From positions 1 through 64,000 of the forward strand of contig JADLHW010000059.1 of NCBI GenBank assembly GCA_020848615.1: 64,000 nucleotides of DNA, given 5' to 3'. Position 1 is the stretch's first letter. Each line of letters begins with the position of its first letter. The notes under the pieces are model-generated. The model was not told the origin of the DNA. It saw only the letters and a list, made by a program, of their open reading frames with translations, and ran no database searches. This document shows positions 42,373 to 49,582 of the stretch, piece by piece. The stretch comes from Thermoleophilia bacterium. Lineage in GTDB: Bacteria > Actinomycetota > Thermoleophilia > Miltoncostaeales > Miltoncostaeaceae. Both the position numbers and the translations under genes were made by a program.

Positions 42373-42732
42373 ATGCAGATCTTCCACATCACCACCGCGG
42401 CCGACGCCGACCGGCTGATGGCCCACGGGGAGCTCTCCCCGCCGTCCCTGGAGTCCGAGGGGTTCGTGCACTGCTCCACCGCCGCGCAGGTCGTTGCGAC
42501 CACCGAGCGCTGGTTCCCCCCGGATGCCGAGCTGGTGCTGCTGGAGCTCGACCCCGGGCGTCTGGGCGCCGAGGTGCGGTGGCCCGAGGTGTACCCCGGT
42601 CAGCGATTCCCCCACGTCCACGGCCCCCTGCGGGCGGAGGCCGTCGTCGCGCGCATCCCCTGGGGCCCGGGCGACCGGGCCGCGTGGGGTGACGGGCCCG
42701 ACTCGGCCGGTCGCGCCGGCGAGGAACGCTGA
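42373..42732 (+). CDS. DUF952 family protein
   Basis: A 119-residue protein: MQIFHITTAADADRLMAHGE, LESEGFVHCSTAAQVVATTERWF, LVLLELDPGRLGAEVRWPEVYPGQRFPHVHGPL. The HI-T start, FVHCS and FPHxHGPL motifs are those of DUF952, a fold related to ADP-ribosyltransferase-like proteins of unknown activity. It lies directly upstream of tRNA-Arg. Confidence 0.88.
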   Translation: MQIFHITTAADADRLMAHGELSPPSLESEGFVHCSTAAQVVATTERWFPPDAELVLLELDPGRLGAEVRWPEVYPGQRFPHVHGPLRAEAVVARIPWGPGDRAAWGDGPDSAGRAGEER

Positions 42733-42780
42733 CCGCCCCCCGGCGGCCGTCCCCGGGGTGGGATACCGTCGGGGGAACAT

Positions 42781-42854
42781 GCGCTCGTAGCTCAGCTGGA
42801 TAGAGCAGCGGACTTCTAATCCGCCGGTCGGAGGTTCGAATCCTCCCGGGCGCG
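42781..42854 (+). tRNA. tRNA-Arg (anticodon TCT), integration site of the island
   Basis: A 74-nt cloverleaf: acceptor GCGCTCG/CGGGCGC with a T-G pair, anticodon stem GCGGA/TCCGC around CTTCTAA giving TCT, T-loop GTTCGAATC. The gene is complete. Its 3' part, from the anticodon loop on (42818), is repeated at 48005, marking it as the attachment site. Confidence 0.95.
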
Positions 42855-42993
42855 CTTCCTGAGAACGCCGAATTCAAGCGGATGTCGCTGTTCAGCGACG
42901 CTTCGCGAGTCGCCCGAATTGCCCGGGTGGCAACTGGGGTGGCAACATCGCGTTCGTGGCCGCTCCGCTGCTCAGCACCTCCGTCCCGGGCAT
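42818..42993 (+). repeat. Left long direct repeat (attL region plus integrase start)
   Basis: These 176 bases recur at 48005-48168 with scattered substitutions. The first 25 bases, inside the tRNA-Arg anticodon arm to T-arm, are identical in both copies; one mismatch follows, then 14 identical bases. The rest covers the space to the integrase and its first 12-13 codons. The left copy has a 12-base insertion near 42935 containing a second GGTGGCAAC. Confidence 0.9.
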
Positions 42994-44056
42994 CTACCGC
43001 CGCGGCAGCCGGTACGTGGTGGTGTTCCGCGACCCCACGGGCCGGCAGCGCAAACGGGCCGCCGCGACCATGGCCGAGGCCCGCTCGCTGAAGGCCCAGC
43101 TCAACGCCGACGTCATCCGCGGCGAGTACCGCGAGCAGTCGCGGATGCGGTTCGAGGAGTACGCCAAGGAGTAGTGCCGCACCTACACCGGCCGCACCAA
43201 TCGCGGCATCCGTCCGACCACCCTGGCCGAGTACCAGCGCTGCCTGGACCGGTACGTGATGCCAACCCTCGGCAAGCAGCGCCTCACGGCGATCGAGCCG
43301 CGGGACATCAAGCGCCTGGCCGCCGGGCTCTCCAACGAGCGCCTGTCGGCGTCCACCGTGCGCAACGCGATCGCGCCGGTGCGGGCGCTGTTCGCCACCG
43401 AGGTGGAGGAGGGGCTGGTGCGCTCCAACCCGTGCTCCGGCCTGCGCCTCGCGAGGGGCCCGGCGGACCCGGAGAACCGGGCGCGGGCGCTCACGCCGGA
43501 CGAACTGCGGCGGTTGCTGTCGGAAGCTTCCGAGGAGTGGCGTCTGCTGCTGAGCTTCCTCGCCCAGACCGGGCTGCGGATCGGTGAGCTGGTCGTGCTC
43601 CGTTGGGGTGACCTGGATCTGGAGACCCGGCGCCTACGCGTGCGGCGGCGCCTCTACCGCGGCACGATCGACACCCCGAAGAGCCGGTTCGGCGCGCGCG
43701 ACGTACCGCTGTCCACCGACTTGGCGGCGCGCCTGGCGAAGCACCGCGAGGCCGCGTACTTCCAGACCGACGCCGATCTGGTGTTCCCGACGCGGACGGG
43801 CACTCCGATGGACGCCACAAACGTCCTCAACCGGGCGGTGAAGCCAGCGGCCCGTCGTGCGGGCGTTCCGTGGGCTGGGCTCCACACCCTCCGTCACACG
43901 TGTGCGTCGATGCTCTTCCGCTCTGGGTGGAACGCGAAGCAGGTCCAGATGGTCCTGGGTCACCACTCGCCGGCGTTCACCCTCGCGACCTACGTCCACC
44001 TGATCCCGGATGACCTTCCGGAGCCCGTCTTCCCGGCGGAAGTACTTCCGGAGTGA
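42956..44056 (+). pseudogene. Tyrosine recombinase (integrase) interrupted by one amber codon
   Basis: One reading frame from GTG 42956 to TGA 44056 with a single TAG at 43172-43174. The N-terminal part (VPGIYRRGSRYVVVFRDPTGRQRKRAA) is the arm-binding domain. The core-binding domain follows the stop (TLAEYQRCLDRYVMPTLGKQRL). The catalytic domain has Arg in TGLRIGELVVL, His-x-x-Arg in LHTLRHTCASM, LGHHSPAF and the nucleophile Tyr in ATYVHL. The stop falls where related integrases usually have Trp in an EW..TY.GR motif, so a TGG-to-TAG change is likely. An ATG at 43259 could still yield a protein lacking the arm domain. Confidence 0.85.
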
Positions 44057-44107
44057 CTCCGGAGACCTGATCGGAGTGACTCCGAACCGTTGGCCAGAGT
44101 GACTCCG
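44037..44107. repeat. Cluster of short palindromes at the end of the integrase gene
   Basis: A perfect 14-bp palindrome CGGAAGTACTTCCG (44037-44050) is followed by three copies of CGGAGTGACTCCG or close variants at 44049-44061, 44072-44084 and 44095-44107, spaced 23 bases apart. The first overlaps the integrase stop. Spacing of about two helical turns suggests binding by one protein on one DNA face. Confidence 0.75.
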
Positions 44108-44140
44108 GGTGCCCGTTGCGGGCGATCGGGCGCGGTGGGG

Positions 44141-44146
44141 TACCCT
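44141..44146 (+). promoter_or_regulatory. -10 box of the nucleotidyltransferase remnant
   Basis: TACCCT 7 nt before the ATG at 44154, just downstream of the palindrome cluster. Confidence 0.5.
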
Positions 44147-44153
44147 CTTCCGC

Positions 44154-44390
44154 ATGAGCACGGCTGCCGTCATCCCGGATGTCGCCCGCCACGTCGCGAA
44201 GGTGTTGGCCCAGGCGGCGGGCTCGCCGTCACGCGTCGTCCTTCTCGGTTCACACGCTCGGGGGGCCGCTCACCCCGAACTCGGGCCTGGATCTCCTCGT
44301 CATCAGCCAGGCCGAGGTACTGAGCCGAGGCGCTTGATGGCAATCCAGGCGCTCCGCGAGGGCATGCTCCTGCATGAGCGCATTGTCTGA
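44154..44390 (+). pseudogene. Decayed MNT-type nucleotidyltransferase
   Basis: The frame starts MSTAAVIPDVARHVAKVLA and reaches VVLLGSHARG, the nucleotidyltransferase signature. The expected continuation, NSGLDLLVISQAEVL, is found in the next frame, and the first frame then resumes with ALREGMLLHERIV, a typical family C-terminus. Thus at least one indel lies near 44263 (within a run of Gs) and another change follows before 44340. The first catalytic Asp (SD in the family) reads SG. Intact relatives are antitoxins (MntA with HepT); no HepT gene is present. Confidence 0.7.
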
Positions 44391-44426
44391 GCGGCTCGTG
44401 GGTCACCGGATCCAAGAGGCGCCCAG

Positions 44427-46169
44427 GTGACAATGGACCGGATGCTGTTCGGTGGGGTTGAGCTAGGCGGCTACCGGAGCTTCGGTTCGGGCGGAGGTCG
44501 GTTCGGCCCGCTGGGGCCTGTGTCCGTTGTCGTCGGTCCCAATAATTCTGGGAAGTCCAACGTCCTGCGCTTCTTGATGAACCACGTCAAGGGCGTGGCG
44601 GAAGCGGCGGCGGCATCGGCGCAGCGCTACTCCATGGAAGGCGAGAAGCACTTGGGAACGGCGGACACGCCGATTCGTGTCGGCTTCGCGATCGTCCCAG
44701 GCACCCCTTCGTACGAACGAGCCCTCACACGGGCCGGAGACCAGTGGGGGGAGACGCTACTCACCCTTCTCGGGCATTCATCCATCTCCGTAGACGGGTG
44801 CGCGTGGGCCCGATTTGAAGCGCAGGGAGATCACTGGATCGTTCCTGAGGCGGTGTTGCGAGAACTCCTCCCAGCGATGGAAGCCCATACTTGGGGGCAC
44901 CTTGCGGGGCACTTGGTCAATGCATCGCAGATGTCTCCCGCGCAGGCGATCGAGACCATCTTGCGTCTGTTCGTTCCTCGAGTAGACGAGATCCCGCAGA
45001 TCGAGATGATCCCCGCGATTAGGAAGGTTGGTGCTCCCGGAACATCGGGCACAGGCCTCGATGGCGCTGGAATCATCCAACGGTTAGCCGAGCTCCAAGA
45101 ACCACTCCACGGGGTTGATCCGAACTTCCTCCGGAGGGACGCAGTGATTCGCTTCCTCCGTGATGTCCTCGACAAGCCTGACGCAACACTTCGCGTCCCG
45201 CATGATCGCGGGGCGGTTCTCGTGCGTGTCGATGATCACGAGCTTCCGCTTGAGGATCTTGGAACCGGCATCCACGAGGTCGTGATTCTGGCGGTTGCAG
45301 CGACGGCAATGGAGTCGACGCTCATGCTCATCGAGGAGCCCGAGCTTCACCTCCACCCAGTCCTCCAGCGGAAACTGCTTCGTTACCTCTCTGAGGAAAC
45401 GACCAACCAGTACGTCGTGACCAGTCATTCGGCGCATATGATCGACGCACCGCAGACTACGGTCATACGTGTATGGCATGACGGGGTGGAATGCCACTCA
45501 GAGGCCGTCAGCGGTGAACGTTCGGTCGTGGCGGCTTGCCGAGATCTTGGGTATCGACCGTCCGACCTGGTCCAAGCCAACGCGGTTGTATGGGTTGAGG
45601 GTCCGTCAGATCGGATCTATGTCAATCACTGGCTCCGCTCCGTCGCACCCCACCTGGTGGAAGGCGTTCACTACTCGGTGATGTTCTATGGGGGCAGGCT
45701 GCTTGCTCACCTTTCCGGCGAGCCGGCAGATCGCGTCGCTGATGAGCTGGTTGCGGTCAGACGACTGAACCAATTCAGTGCTGTCGTGGTCGACAGTGAT
45801 CGTAGGGTAAAGGGCGCGCGGCTCAACGAGACGAAGCGGCGCATCATTCGAGAGTTCGAGCAGCACGAAGGTCTAGTCTGGGTCACAAAGGGCCGCGAGA
45901 TCGAGAACTATGTGCCAGTGGATGTGCTGGGGCGAGCAATTGCGGCGGTGCATCCAGGGGCCGAGTTGAGATGGAACGGCGACCCGCTCGACTTGGCCTT
46001 GGCTGTCCGTACAAGACGGGGACGCGATGTACGTGTGGACAAGGTGGCGGTTGCGAGGGAGGTGGCCCGTATCCCCGCTGACACCAAGCCTTTGGATTTG
46101 GCGAAGGCGATCGCCCAGCTGGTCGCCTTCATAGACGCAGCGAACCGCGGAGGGGCGCTCGGGGCCTAG
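44427..46169 (+). CDS. OLD-family ATP-dependent nuclease (AAA ATPase plus TOPRIM)
   Basis: A 580-residue protein. The N-terminal ABC-type ATPase has Walker A GPNNSGKSNVLRF at 37-49, the signature LEDLGTGIHEVVILA near 277 and Walker B LMLIEEPELHLHP near 299, then VVTSHSAHMIDA. The C-terminal TOPRIM domain has Glu in VWVEGPSDRIYV near 388 and DxD in VVVDSDRR near 452. Proteins of this family cut DNA or RNA and act in phage defence, alone or with a helicase (Gabija) or reverse transcriptase partner; no such partner is adjacent. Base composition is clearly lower in GC than the surrounding core genes, and codons ending in A/T are common, so it was acquired. Start GTG 44427 or ATG 44433. Confidence 0.9.
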   Translation: MTMDRMLFGGVELGGYRSFGSGGGRFGPLGPVSVVVGPNNSGKSNVLRFLMNHVKGVAEAAAASAQRYSMEGEKHLGTADTPIRVGFAIVPGTPSYERALTRAGDQWGETLLTLLGHSSISVDGCAWARFEAQGDHWIVPEAVLRELLPAMEAHTWGHLAGHLVNASQMSPAQAIETILRLFVPRVDEIPQIEMIPAIRKVGAPGTSGTGLDGAGIIQRLAELQEPLHGVDPNFLRRDAVIRFLRDVLDKPDATLRVPHDRGAVLVRVDDHELPLEDLGTGIHEVVILAVAATAMESTLMLIEEPELHLHPVLQRKLLRYLSEETTNQYVVTSHSAHMIDAPQTTVIRVWHDGVECHSEAVSGERSVVAACRDLGYRPSDLVQANAVVWVEGPSDRIYVNHWLRSVAPHLVEGVHYSVMFYGGRLLAHLSGEPADRVADELVAVRRLNQFSAVVVDSDRRVKGARLNETKRRIIREFEQHEGLVWVTKGREIENYVPVDVLGRAIAAVHPGAELRWNGDPLDLALAVRTRRGRDVRVDKVAVAREVARIPADTKPLDLAKAIAQLVAFIDAANRGGALGA

Positions 46170-46303
46170 CAGCTTCTCCGGCCCGGGAGCCCTATGCCTG
46201 AGGGCGCACAGGGCTCCGGTGGGCGGACGGCCTGGTACCGCAGCAGCCAGTCGATGGTCTGTCCTCCGGATTCCGTACTACGAGGACCGGACTCCGGCGC
46301 ATC

Positions 46304-46894
46304 TTGAGAGTTCCCGCGAGGGACGCCATGATCTCCGCGGTGGACAACCCCGACGGGCACCGCGACCAGGACATCTACATCAAGGCGTTGAGGACGTCGG
46401 GGAGCGCGGACCTCGTCGAGTTCGGCTACTACGTCTCCCGGGTGAAGAAGGCGCCGCTCGCGGTCCCCGACCCGGCCTTCCGGGACGGGCGCCCACTCCT
46501 CGCCACCTCGCAATGGCCGATCATGGTTCGCAGCTCGCTGGGCGAGGACGTGCCCGACGCGGGCTTCATGGTCTCCTACGCCTACCGCGAGGAGAAGGGC
46601 AGCGATGTCAACGTGGCCTCCCACCTTCTGCTCGACGTGGCGTCCGGGGAGATCGACGCGGCCATCGTGATCTCCAACGACAGTGATCTGCGGTTCCCGC
46701 TGCAGCAGGCCAGGCTGAGGGTGCCGGTCGGAACCGTGAACCCGAGCCGCGCATACCTCGCCGGAGCACTGCGGGGCACCGCCCGGGATGGCGTCGGCGG
46801 CCATTGGTGGCGACAACTCGCGGCGGCGGACTTCCGGGCGCACCAGTTGCCCGACCCCGCTGGGGATGGCTACCACCGGCCCAATGAGTGGTAA
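46304..46894 (+). CDS. NYN-domain nuclease, N-terminally truncated
   Basis: A 196-residue frame with the NYN (PIN-like RNase) pattern: [49 protein letters not shown] and [15 protein letters not shown]. The last two hold conserved acidic residues. The expected N-terminal strand with the first catalytic Asp (a D-G-x-N-type motif) is absent; the frame opens with TTG and MRVPARD, out of family register. It therefore looks cut off at its 5' end by the junction near 46300, and is probably inactive. GC is higher than in the OLD gene before it, which also suggests a different origin. Confidence 0.7.
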   Translation: MRVPARDAMISAVDNPDGHRDQDIYIKALRTSGSADLVEFGYYVSRVKKAPLAVPDPAFRDGRPLLATSQWPIMVRSSLGEDVPDAGFMVSYAYREEKGSDVNVASHLLLDVASGEIDAAIVISNDSDLRFPLQQARLRVPVGTVNPSRAYLAGALRGTARDGVGGHWWRQLAAADFRAHQLPDPAGDGYHRPNEW

Positions 46895-46940
46895 TGACCT
46901 TCTCTCCGGAGCCGATAGACCGTATGCTGCACCCATACCA

Positions 46941-46970
46941 CCCGGCCCCTTGTGGGCCGGGTTTTCTGTT
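46941..46970 (+). terminator. Intrinsic terminator
   Basis: CCCGGCCC (46941-46948), 5-nt loop, GGGCCGGG (46954-46961), then TTTTCTGTTT. This is the only classical stem plus T-tract terminator clearly seen in the window. It lies 47 nt after the NYN stop and just after a TATGCT box at 46923-46928. Confidence 0.85.
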
Positions 46971-47149
46971 TCGGGTTCGGCCCGCCAGGCCGGTATCAGG
47001 CTGCAGCCAGGGGCACGCCCCGCAGACGGCCTCATGACCAGCACCCGGGCGAGGAGGCGTGGACGCCGCGCCCAGCCGTCATCGCCGAGCTCCGGGCGCG
47101 ACTCGCGGCGCTCCGCGACAACGATCCGGACATGTCGGATCTCGGGTGA
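46952..47149 (+). CDS. Small frame, possible antitoxin-like remnant
   Basis: Only the last part looks protein-like (RPAVIAELRARLAALRDNDP, then DMSDLG). The one in-frame start, GTG 46952, lies inside the terminator stem, so the true start is probably lost or in another frame. It overlaps the next gene by GTGA, the layout of a translationally coupled pair. Family not recognised. Confidence 0.35.
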   Translation: MGRVFCFGFGPPGRYQAAARGTPRRRPHDQHPGEEAWTPRPAVIAELRARLAALRDNDPDMSDLG

Positions 47150-47403
47150 TCGAGGTTGCGCTTGAACCCGGAGAAGCGGTGCTTCGGGTGGTCTTCACAC
47201 ACGGCCGCTACCCGGGGAGAACACTCGGCGTCCGGTTCAACGCGGACCTCCGGAACTTCCCGCCGCTCCCGGGCACGGAGGGTATGGCTGCCCGCGAAGA
47301 CCAGTGGCTGTGGCTGCTCCCGCACGACTTCGTGGAGGCCTTCTGGACCCACCGGTCCCGGCGGACGGCGGGTGGCATCACCTGGTTCGAGAGGGAGTCC
47401 TAA
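47146..47403 (+). CDS. Hypothetical protein, 85 residues
   Basis: Starts MIEVALEPGEAVLRVVFTHG with the GTG overlapping the previous stop (GTGA). It continues RNFPPLPGTEGMAAREDQWLWLLPHDFVEAFW and ends TAGGITWFERES. It is beta-rich and Trp-rich with no recognised domain. The coupling and size suggest the second gene of a toxin-antitoxin-like or defence pair; that is only a guess from layout. Confidence 0.5.
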   Translation: MIEVALEPGEAVLRVVFTHGRYPGRTLGVRFNADLRNFPPLPGTEGMAAREDQWLWLLPHDFVEAFWTHRSRRTAGGITWFERES

Positions 47404-47503
47404 CGGCCTGCGAGGGGACCCCGCCTCGAATCCCTCGCAGGCAAGCGGGATTCTTCCATCCCGCGCACGGCTCCAGCCAGGGGCTTCGTCGCTCCTGCCC
47501 GCG

Positions 47504-47761
47504 CTACCGAGCGGGACGTCCTGGCCCGACCAGATCGAGGGCGGACCGAACGACCTCCGGCTCCAGAAGCCCGTCGAGGACGACGCCTCTGGAGACGTTG
47601 AGCAGCTCGATCGAGATGAGCCGCCCCTCAGAATCGAAGTCGAGCGCGCGGTCACGGTCCAGCCGGACGAGCTTCGCCGATGCGCCGTCAACGGCTCTCG
47701 GGAAGTCGATCGCCAGGGCGTCGACGGACGGGTCATACTCCACGCGGATCGGGCGAGCCAC
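47504..47761 (-). CDS. DUF2283 family protein
   Basis: An 85-residue protein: PIRVEYDPSVDALAIDFPRA, LVRLDRDRALDFDSEGRLISIELLNVSRGVV. This matches DUF2283, short proteins starting with a YDxxxDALYI-like strand and a later DxxGxLxGIEIL motif. They are often found in accessory or toxin-antitoxin settings, with unknown function. GTG at 47761 starts the domain directly. It is the last gene before the right repeat. Confidence 0.7.
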   Translation of the reverse strand: MARPIRVEYDPSVDALAIDFPRAVDGASAKLVRLDRDRALDFDSEGRLISIELLNVSRGVVLDGLLEPEVVRSALDLVGPGRPAR

Positions 47762-48004
47762 ACGAGCAGCCAACCAGCGCGCGGGTTCCCCGTCCAGTGC
47801 CGCACCCGAGGTGGGGCAGAGGCCGAACGATCGGCCCCTCCATCTCGCCGCCGCCCACCCACCCCCGGAAGGGGCCCAGGGTGGCAACACGACCCACCGA
47901 GACGTACCGAGATGATCGGCGGTCGTCGCTCGCCAAAGAGTGGCGATTAGCAGGTCAAAGTTCAGACGAACCCAGACCACGCGAGATCGCCCGAGGCATC
48001 TCGC

Positions 48005-48168
48005 AATCCGCCGGTCGGAGGTTCGAATCATCCCGGGCGCGCTTTCCTAGATCGCCGAATCCAAGGGGATGTCGCTGTTCGGCGACGCTTCGCGAGCCGC
48101 CCGAATTGCCCGGGTGGCAACATCGCGTTCGTGGCCGCTCCGCTGCTCAGCACCTGCGTCCCGGGCAT
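48005..48168 (+). repeat. Right long direct repeat (attR region plus integrase remnant)
   Basis: 164 bases matching 42818-42993. It begins with the tRNA-Arg 3' half, carries one mismatch in the T-arm, and ends after about a dozen codons of a second integrase (APLLSTCVPGI) starting GTGGCC near 48131. After 48168 the similarity stops abruptly and no integrase body follows. This is a truncated gene, and it implies a former second element inserted at the same site. Confidence 0.9.
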
Positions 48169-48254
48169 TCCCTGGCTTCCTGCCCACGGACCGGGGCCGC
48201 CGCCCAACCAGGTTGCGACCCCACCGCGTGGGTCAGGAGCGCGAGGGGGCGGGT

Positions 48255-48602
48255 TCATGGCTCGAGGACCCTCGGCGCCGACTCTGCGGGCGCTGCGTTG
48301 AGCGCGCCGTCCTGTGTGAAGACGCAGCCGACGTCGGTGAGGCAGATCTGGGCGCCGACCACCCGCTGCTGCACGAGGATGATGGTGAGGAGCGCGATGC
48401 CGGCGAGGATGCAGACGGTGCGGAGACCCCACCACGGGTGGGTGTGGTGGTACCACCACGACATCGCCTTGTTCCGGGCCTCACGGCGATCACGGCGCTT
48501 CTTCTCGCGGAGGTCGACACCGCCGAAGAACTCATAGATGGGGTCCGTCAAGCCGTTCTTGATGGGCTCGTCATAGTTCGCCGGCTTCCGGATCAGCCCC
48601 AT
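48255..48602 (-). CDS. Membrane protein, 115 residues, unknown
   Basis: Begins MGLIRKPANYDEPIKNGLTD, has a basic stretch (DLREKKRRDRREARNKAM), one or two membrane segments (TVCILAGIALLTIILVQQRV) and a short outer part with two cysteines (ICLTDVGCVF). ATG 48602 lies close behind GGATACCC. It sits just inside the accessory DNA to the right of the repeat. No family recognised. Confidence 0.65.
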   Translation of the reverse strand: MGLIRKPANYDEPIKNGLTDPIYEFFGGVDLREKKRRDRREARNKAMSWWYHHTHPWWGLRTVCILAGIALLTIILVQQRVVGAQICLTDVGCVFTQDGALNAAPAESAPRVLEP

Positions 48603-48782
48603 GTCATGGGTATCCTGGGGTCGATTAGGAACGGGCGTGCGTTCATACGCAACCCATTCGGCCGGCGCTGCAGCGATCCCTGCATGCCACATCCCCTCAG
48701 GGGTCTCTCGGGAAAGACTCGTTGGGTCTTCCCGGCCAACTGGCGCTCACGGGTCCGGTTGCTGTCCCGCGAGCCGTTCCAA

Positions 48783-48799
48783 ATTCCAGAAGATGGAAT
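48783..48799. promoter_or_regulatory. Operator candidate of the HTH/nucleotidyltransferase pair
   Basis: ATTCCA (48783-48788) and TGGAAT (48794-48799) flank a 5-nt spacer. It covers the position expected for the -35 element of the promoter at 48807, so binding would block transcription, as in autoregulated toxin-antitoxin operons. Confidence 0.55.
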
Positions 48800-48806
48800 A
48801 GAGTGC

Positions 48807-48812
48807 TAACGT
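48807..48812 (+). promoter_or_regulatory. -10 box of the leaderless HTH gene promoter
   Basis: TAACGT followed by exactly 6 nt and the GTG at 48819. Confidence 0.55.
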
Positions 48813-48818
48813 CGCGGT

Positions 48819-49334
48819 GTGTTGAAGAACCAAGACATCGTCGTGCTCTGCAAGCTGGCCGGTCGCGAGGAGCCCTGGACGATCGCGGCGGTCGGTGGGG
48901 AACTCGGCTTGGCGCCCTCGGCCGTGCACCGTTCTTTGCAGCGCAGCGGAGAGTCGGCGCTCTGGGACGGTCAGGCCCGGCGCGTGAACGCCAGCGCCCT
49001 CCAGGAGCTGCTCGTGCACGGGATCCGCTACCTCGTTCCGCCGCGCATGCTCGGACCGGCGAGAGGCGTTGCGACCGCGTGGGCAGCTGAGCCCCTGAGA
49101 CGGGCCCTATCCAGCGAAGCCGGTGAACCGGTCGTCTGGGCGCACGCGGAGGGGACGATGCGCGGGACGGCGATGGAGCCGATCCACCCGTGCGTCCCGG
49201 ATGCCGCGCTCCGCGATGAGGTCCTCCATGCCCGCCTAGCGCTTATCGATGCCCTCCGGGCGGGCGGGCCACGCGTGCGCCGCGAAGCGGCTGAGGCGCT
49301 CGCTCAGACCCTCAGCGCGCCCGCCGCGGCGTGA
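48819..49334 (+). CDS. HTH protein, probable antitoxin-like regulator
   Basis: A 171-residue protein. An N-terminal helix-turn-helix (about 5-65: VVLCKLAGREEPWTIAAVGGELGLAPSAVHRSLQRSG) is followed by a region with LLVHGIRYLVPPRMLGPARGVATAW. This is the two-part layout of regulators paired with AbiEii-like nucleotidyltransferases. The C-terminus overlaps the next gene by GTGA, indicating coupled translation. Confidence 0.75.
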   Translation: MLKNQDIVVLCKLAGREEPWTIAAVGGELGLAPSAVHRSLQRSGESALWDGQARRVNASALQELLVHGIRYLVPPRMLGPARGVATAWAAEPLRRALSSEAGEPVVWAHAEGTMRGTAMEPIHPCVPDAALRDEVLHARLALIDALRAGGPRVRREAAEALAQTLSAPAAA

Positions 49335-49582
49335 GCGCTGAGCTCGACCTGGCGGCGGAGCTGCTCGGGGAGCTCGTCGATGAGGTGGTGTTCCTTGGCG
49401 GGGCGACGATCGGCGTCTGGATCACCGACCCGGCCGCGCCGCCGGTGCGGGTCACGAAGGACGTCGATGCGATCGTCGAAGCGACCTACGCCCAGCTCGA
49501 GGAGGCAGACGTGCGGGCCTGTCTTGCGTTCGGGGCGCGTGTCGTGGCTGGCGGGTACGTCGAGCTGACGCCCGCTGCGTAA
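49331..49582 (+). CDS. AbiEii-like nucleotidyltransferase, truncated
   Basis: An 83-residue frame with VVFLGGATIGVWITDPAAPPVRVTKDVDAIVE, the nucleotidyltransferase core of AbiEii-like toxins (GGAT...TKDVD). Full-length relatives run to about 170-200 residues, with a third catalytic acidic residue further on. Here the frame stops shortly after ATYAQLEEADVRACL, so the enzyme is incomplete and probably inactive. Confidence 0.65.
   Translation: MSAELDLAAELLGELVDEVVFLGGATIGVWITDPAAPPVRVTKDVDAIVEATYAQLEEADVRACLAFGARVVAGGYVELTPAA

Larger units (their letters stand above)
42855..48041 (+). mobile_element. Integrated genomic element at tRNA-Arg(TCT)
   Basis: About 5.2 kb flanked by direct repeats of the tRNA 3' half, with a tyrosine integrase next to the tRNA and lower-GC cargo. 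Cargo: decayed nucleotidyltransferase, OLD-family nuclease, truncated NYN nuclease, small genes and a DUF2283 protein. With the integrase interrupted, it is probably not self-mobile. Known integrative elements use exactly this tRNA 3'-end layout; the boundaries are read from the repeats. Confidence 0.8.

Noticed and set aside
42389-42877. Long minus-strand frame across tRNA-Arg containing GRIRTSDRRIRSP
   Set aside because: This peptide is the antisense translation of a tRNA gene, a well-known false gene type. The same applies to frames over tRNA-Gly (57-281), tRNA-Pro (11576-11761) and the right repeat (up to 48031).
44427-46169. Gabija (GajAB) system
   Set aside because: The OLD-type ATPase/TOPRIM protein would fit GajA, but no UvrD-like helicase (GajB) gene is downstream; the next frame is a NYN fragment.
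46923-46970. Very short RNA gene between a TATGCT box and the terminator
   Set aside because: The predicted start would lie only a few bases before the hairpin, leaving nothing but the terminator itself, and no good -35 box is present.
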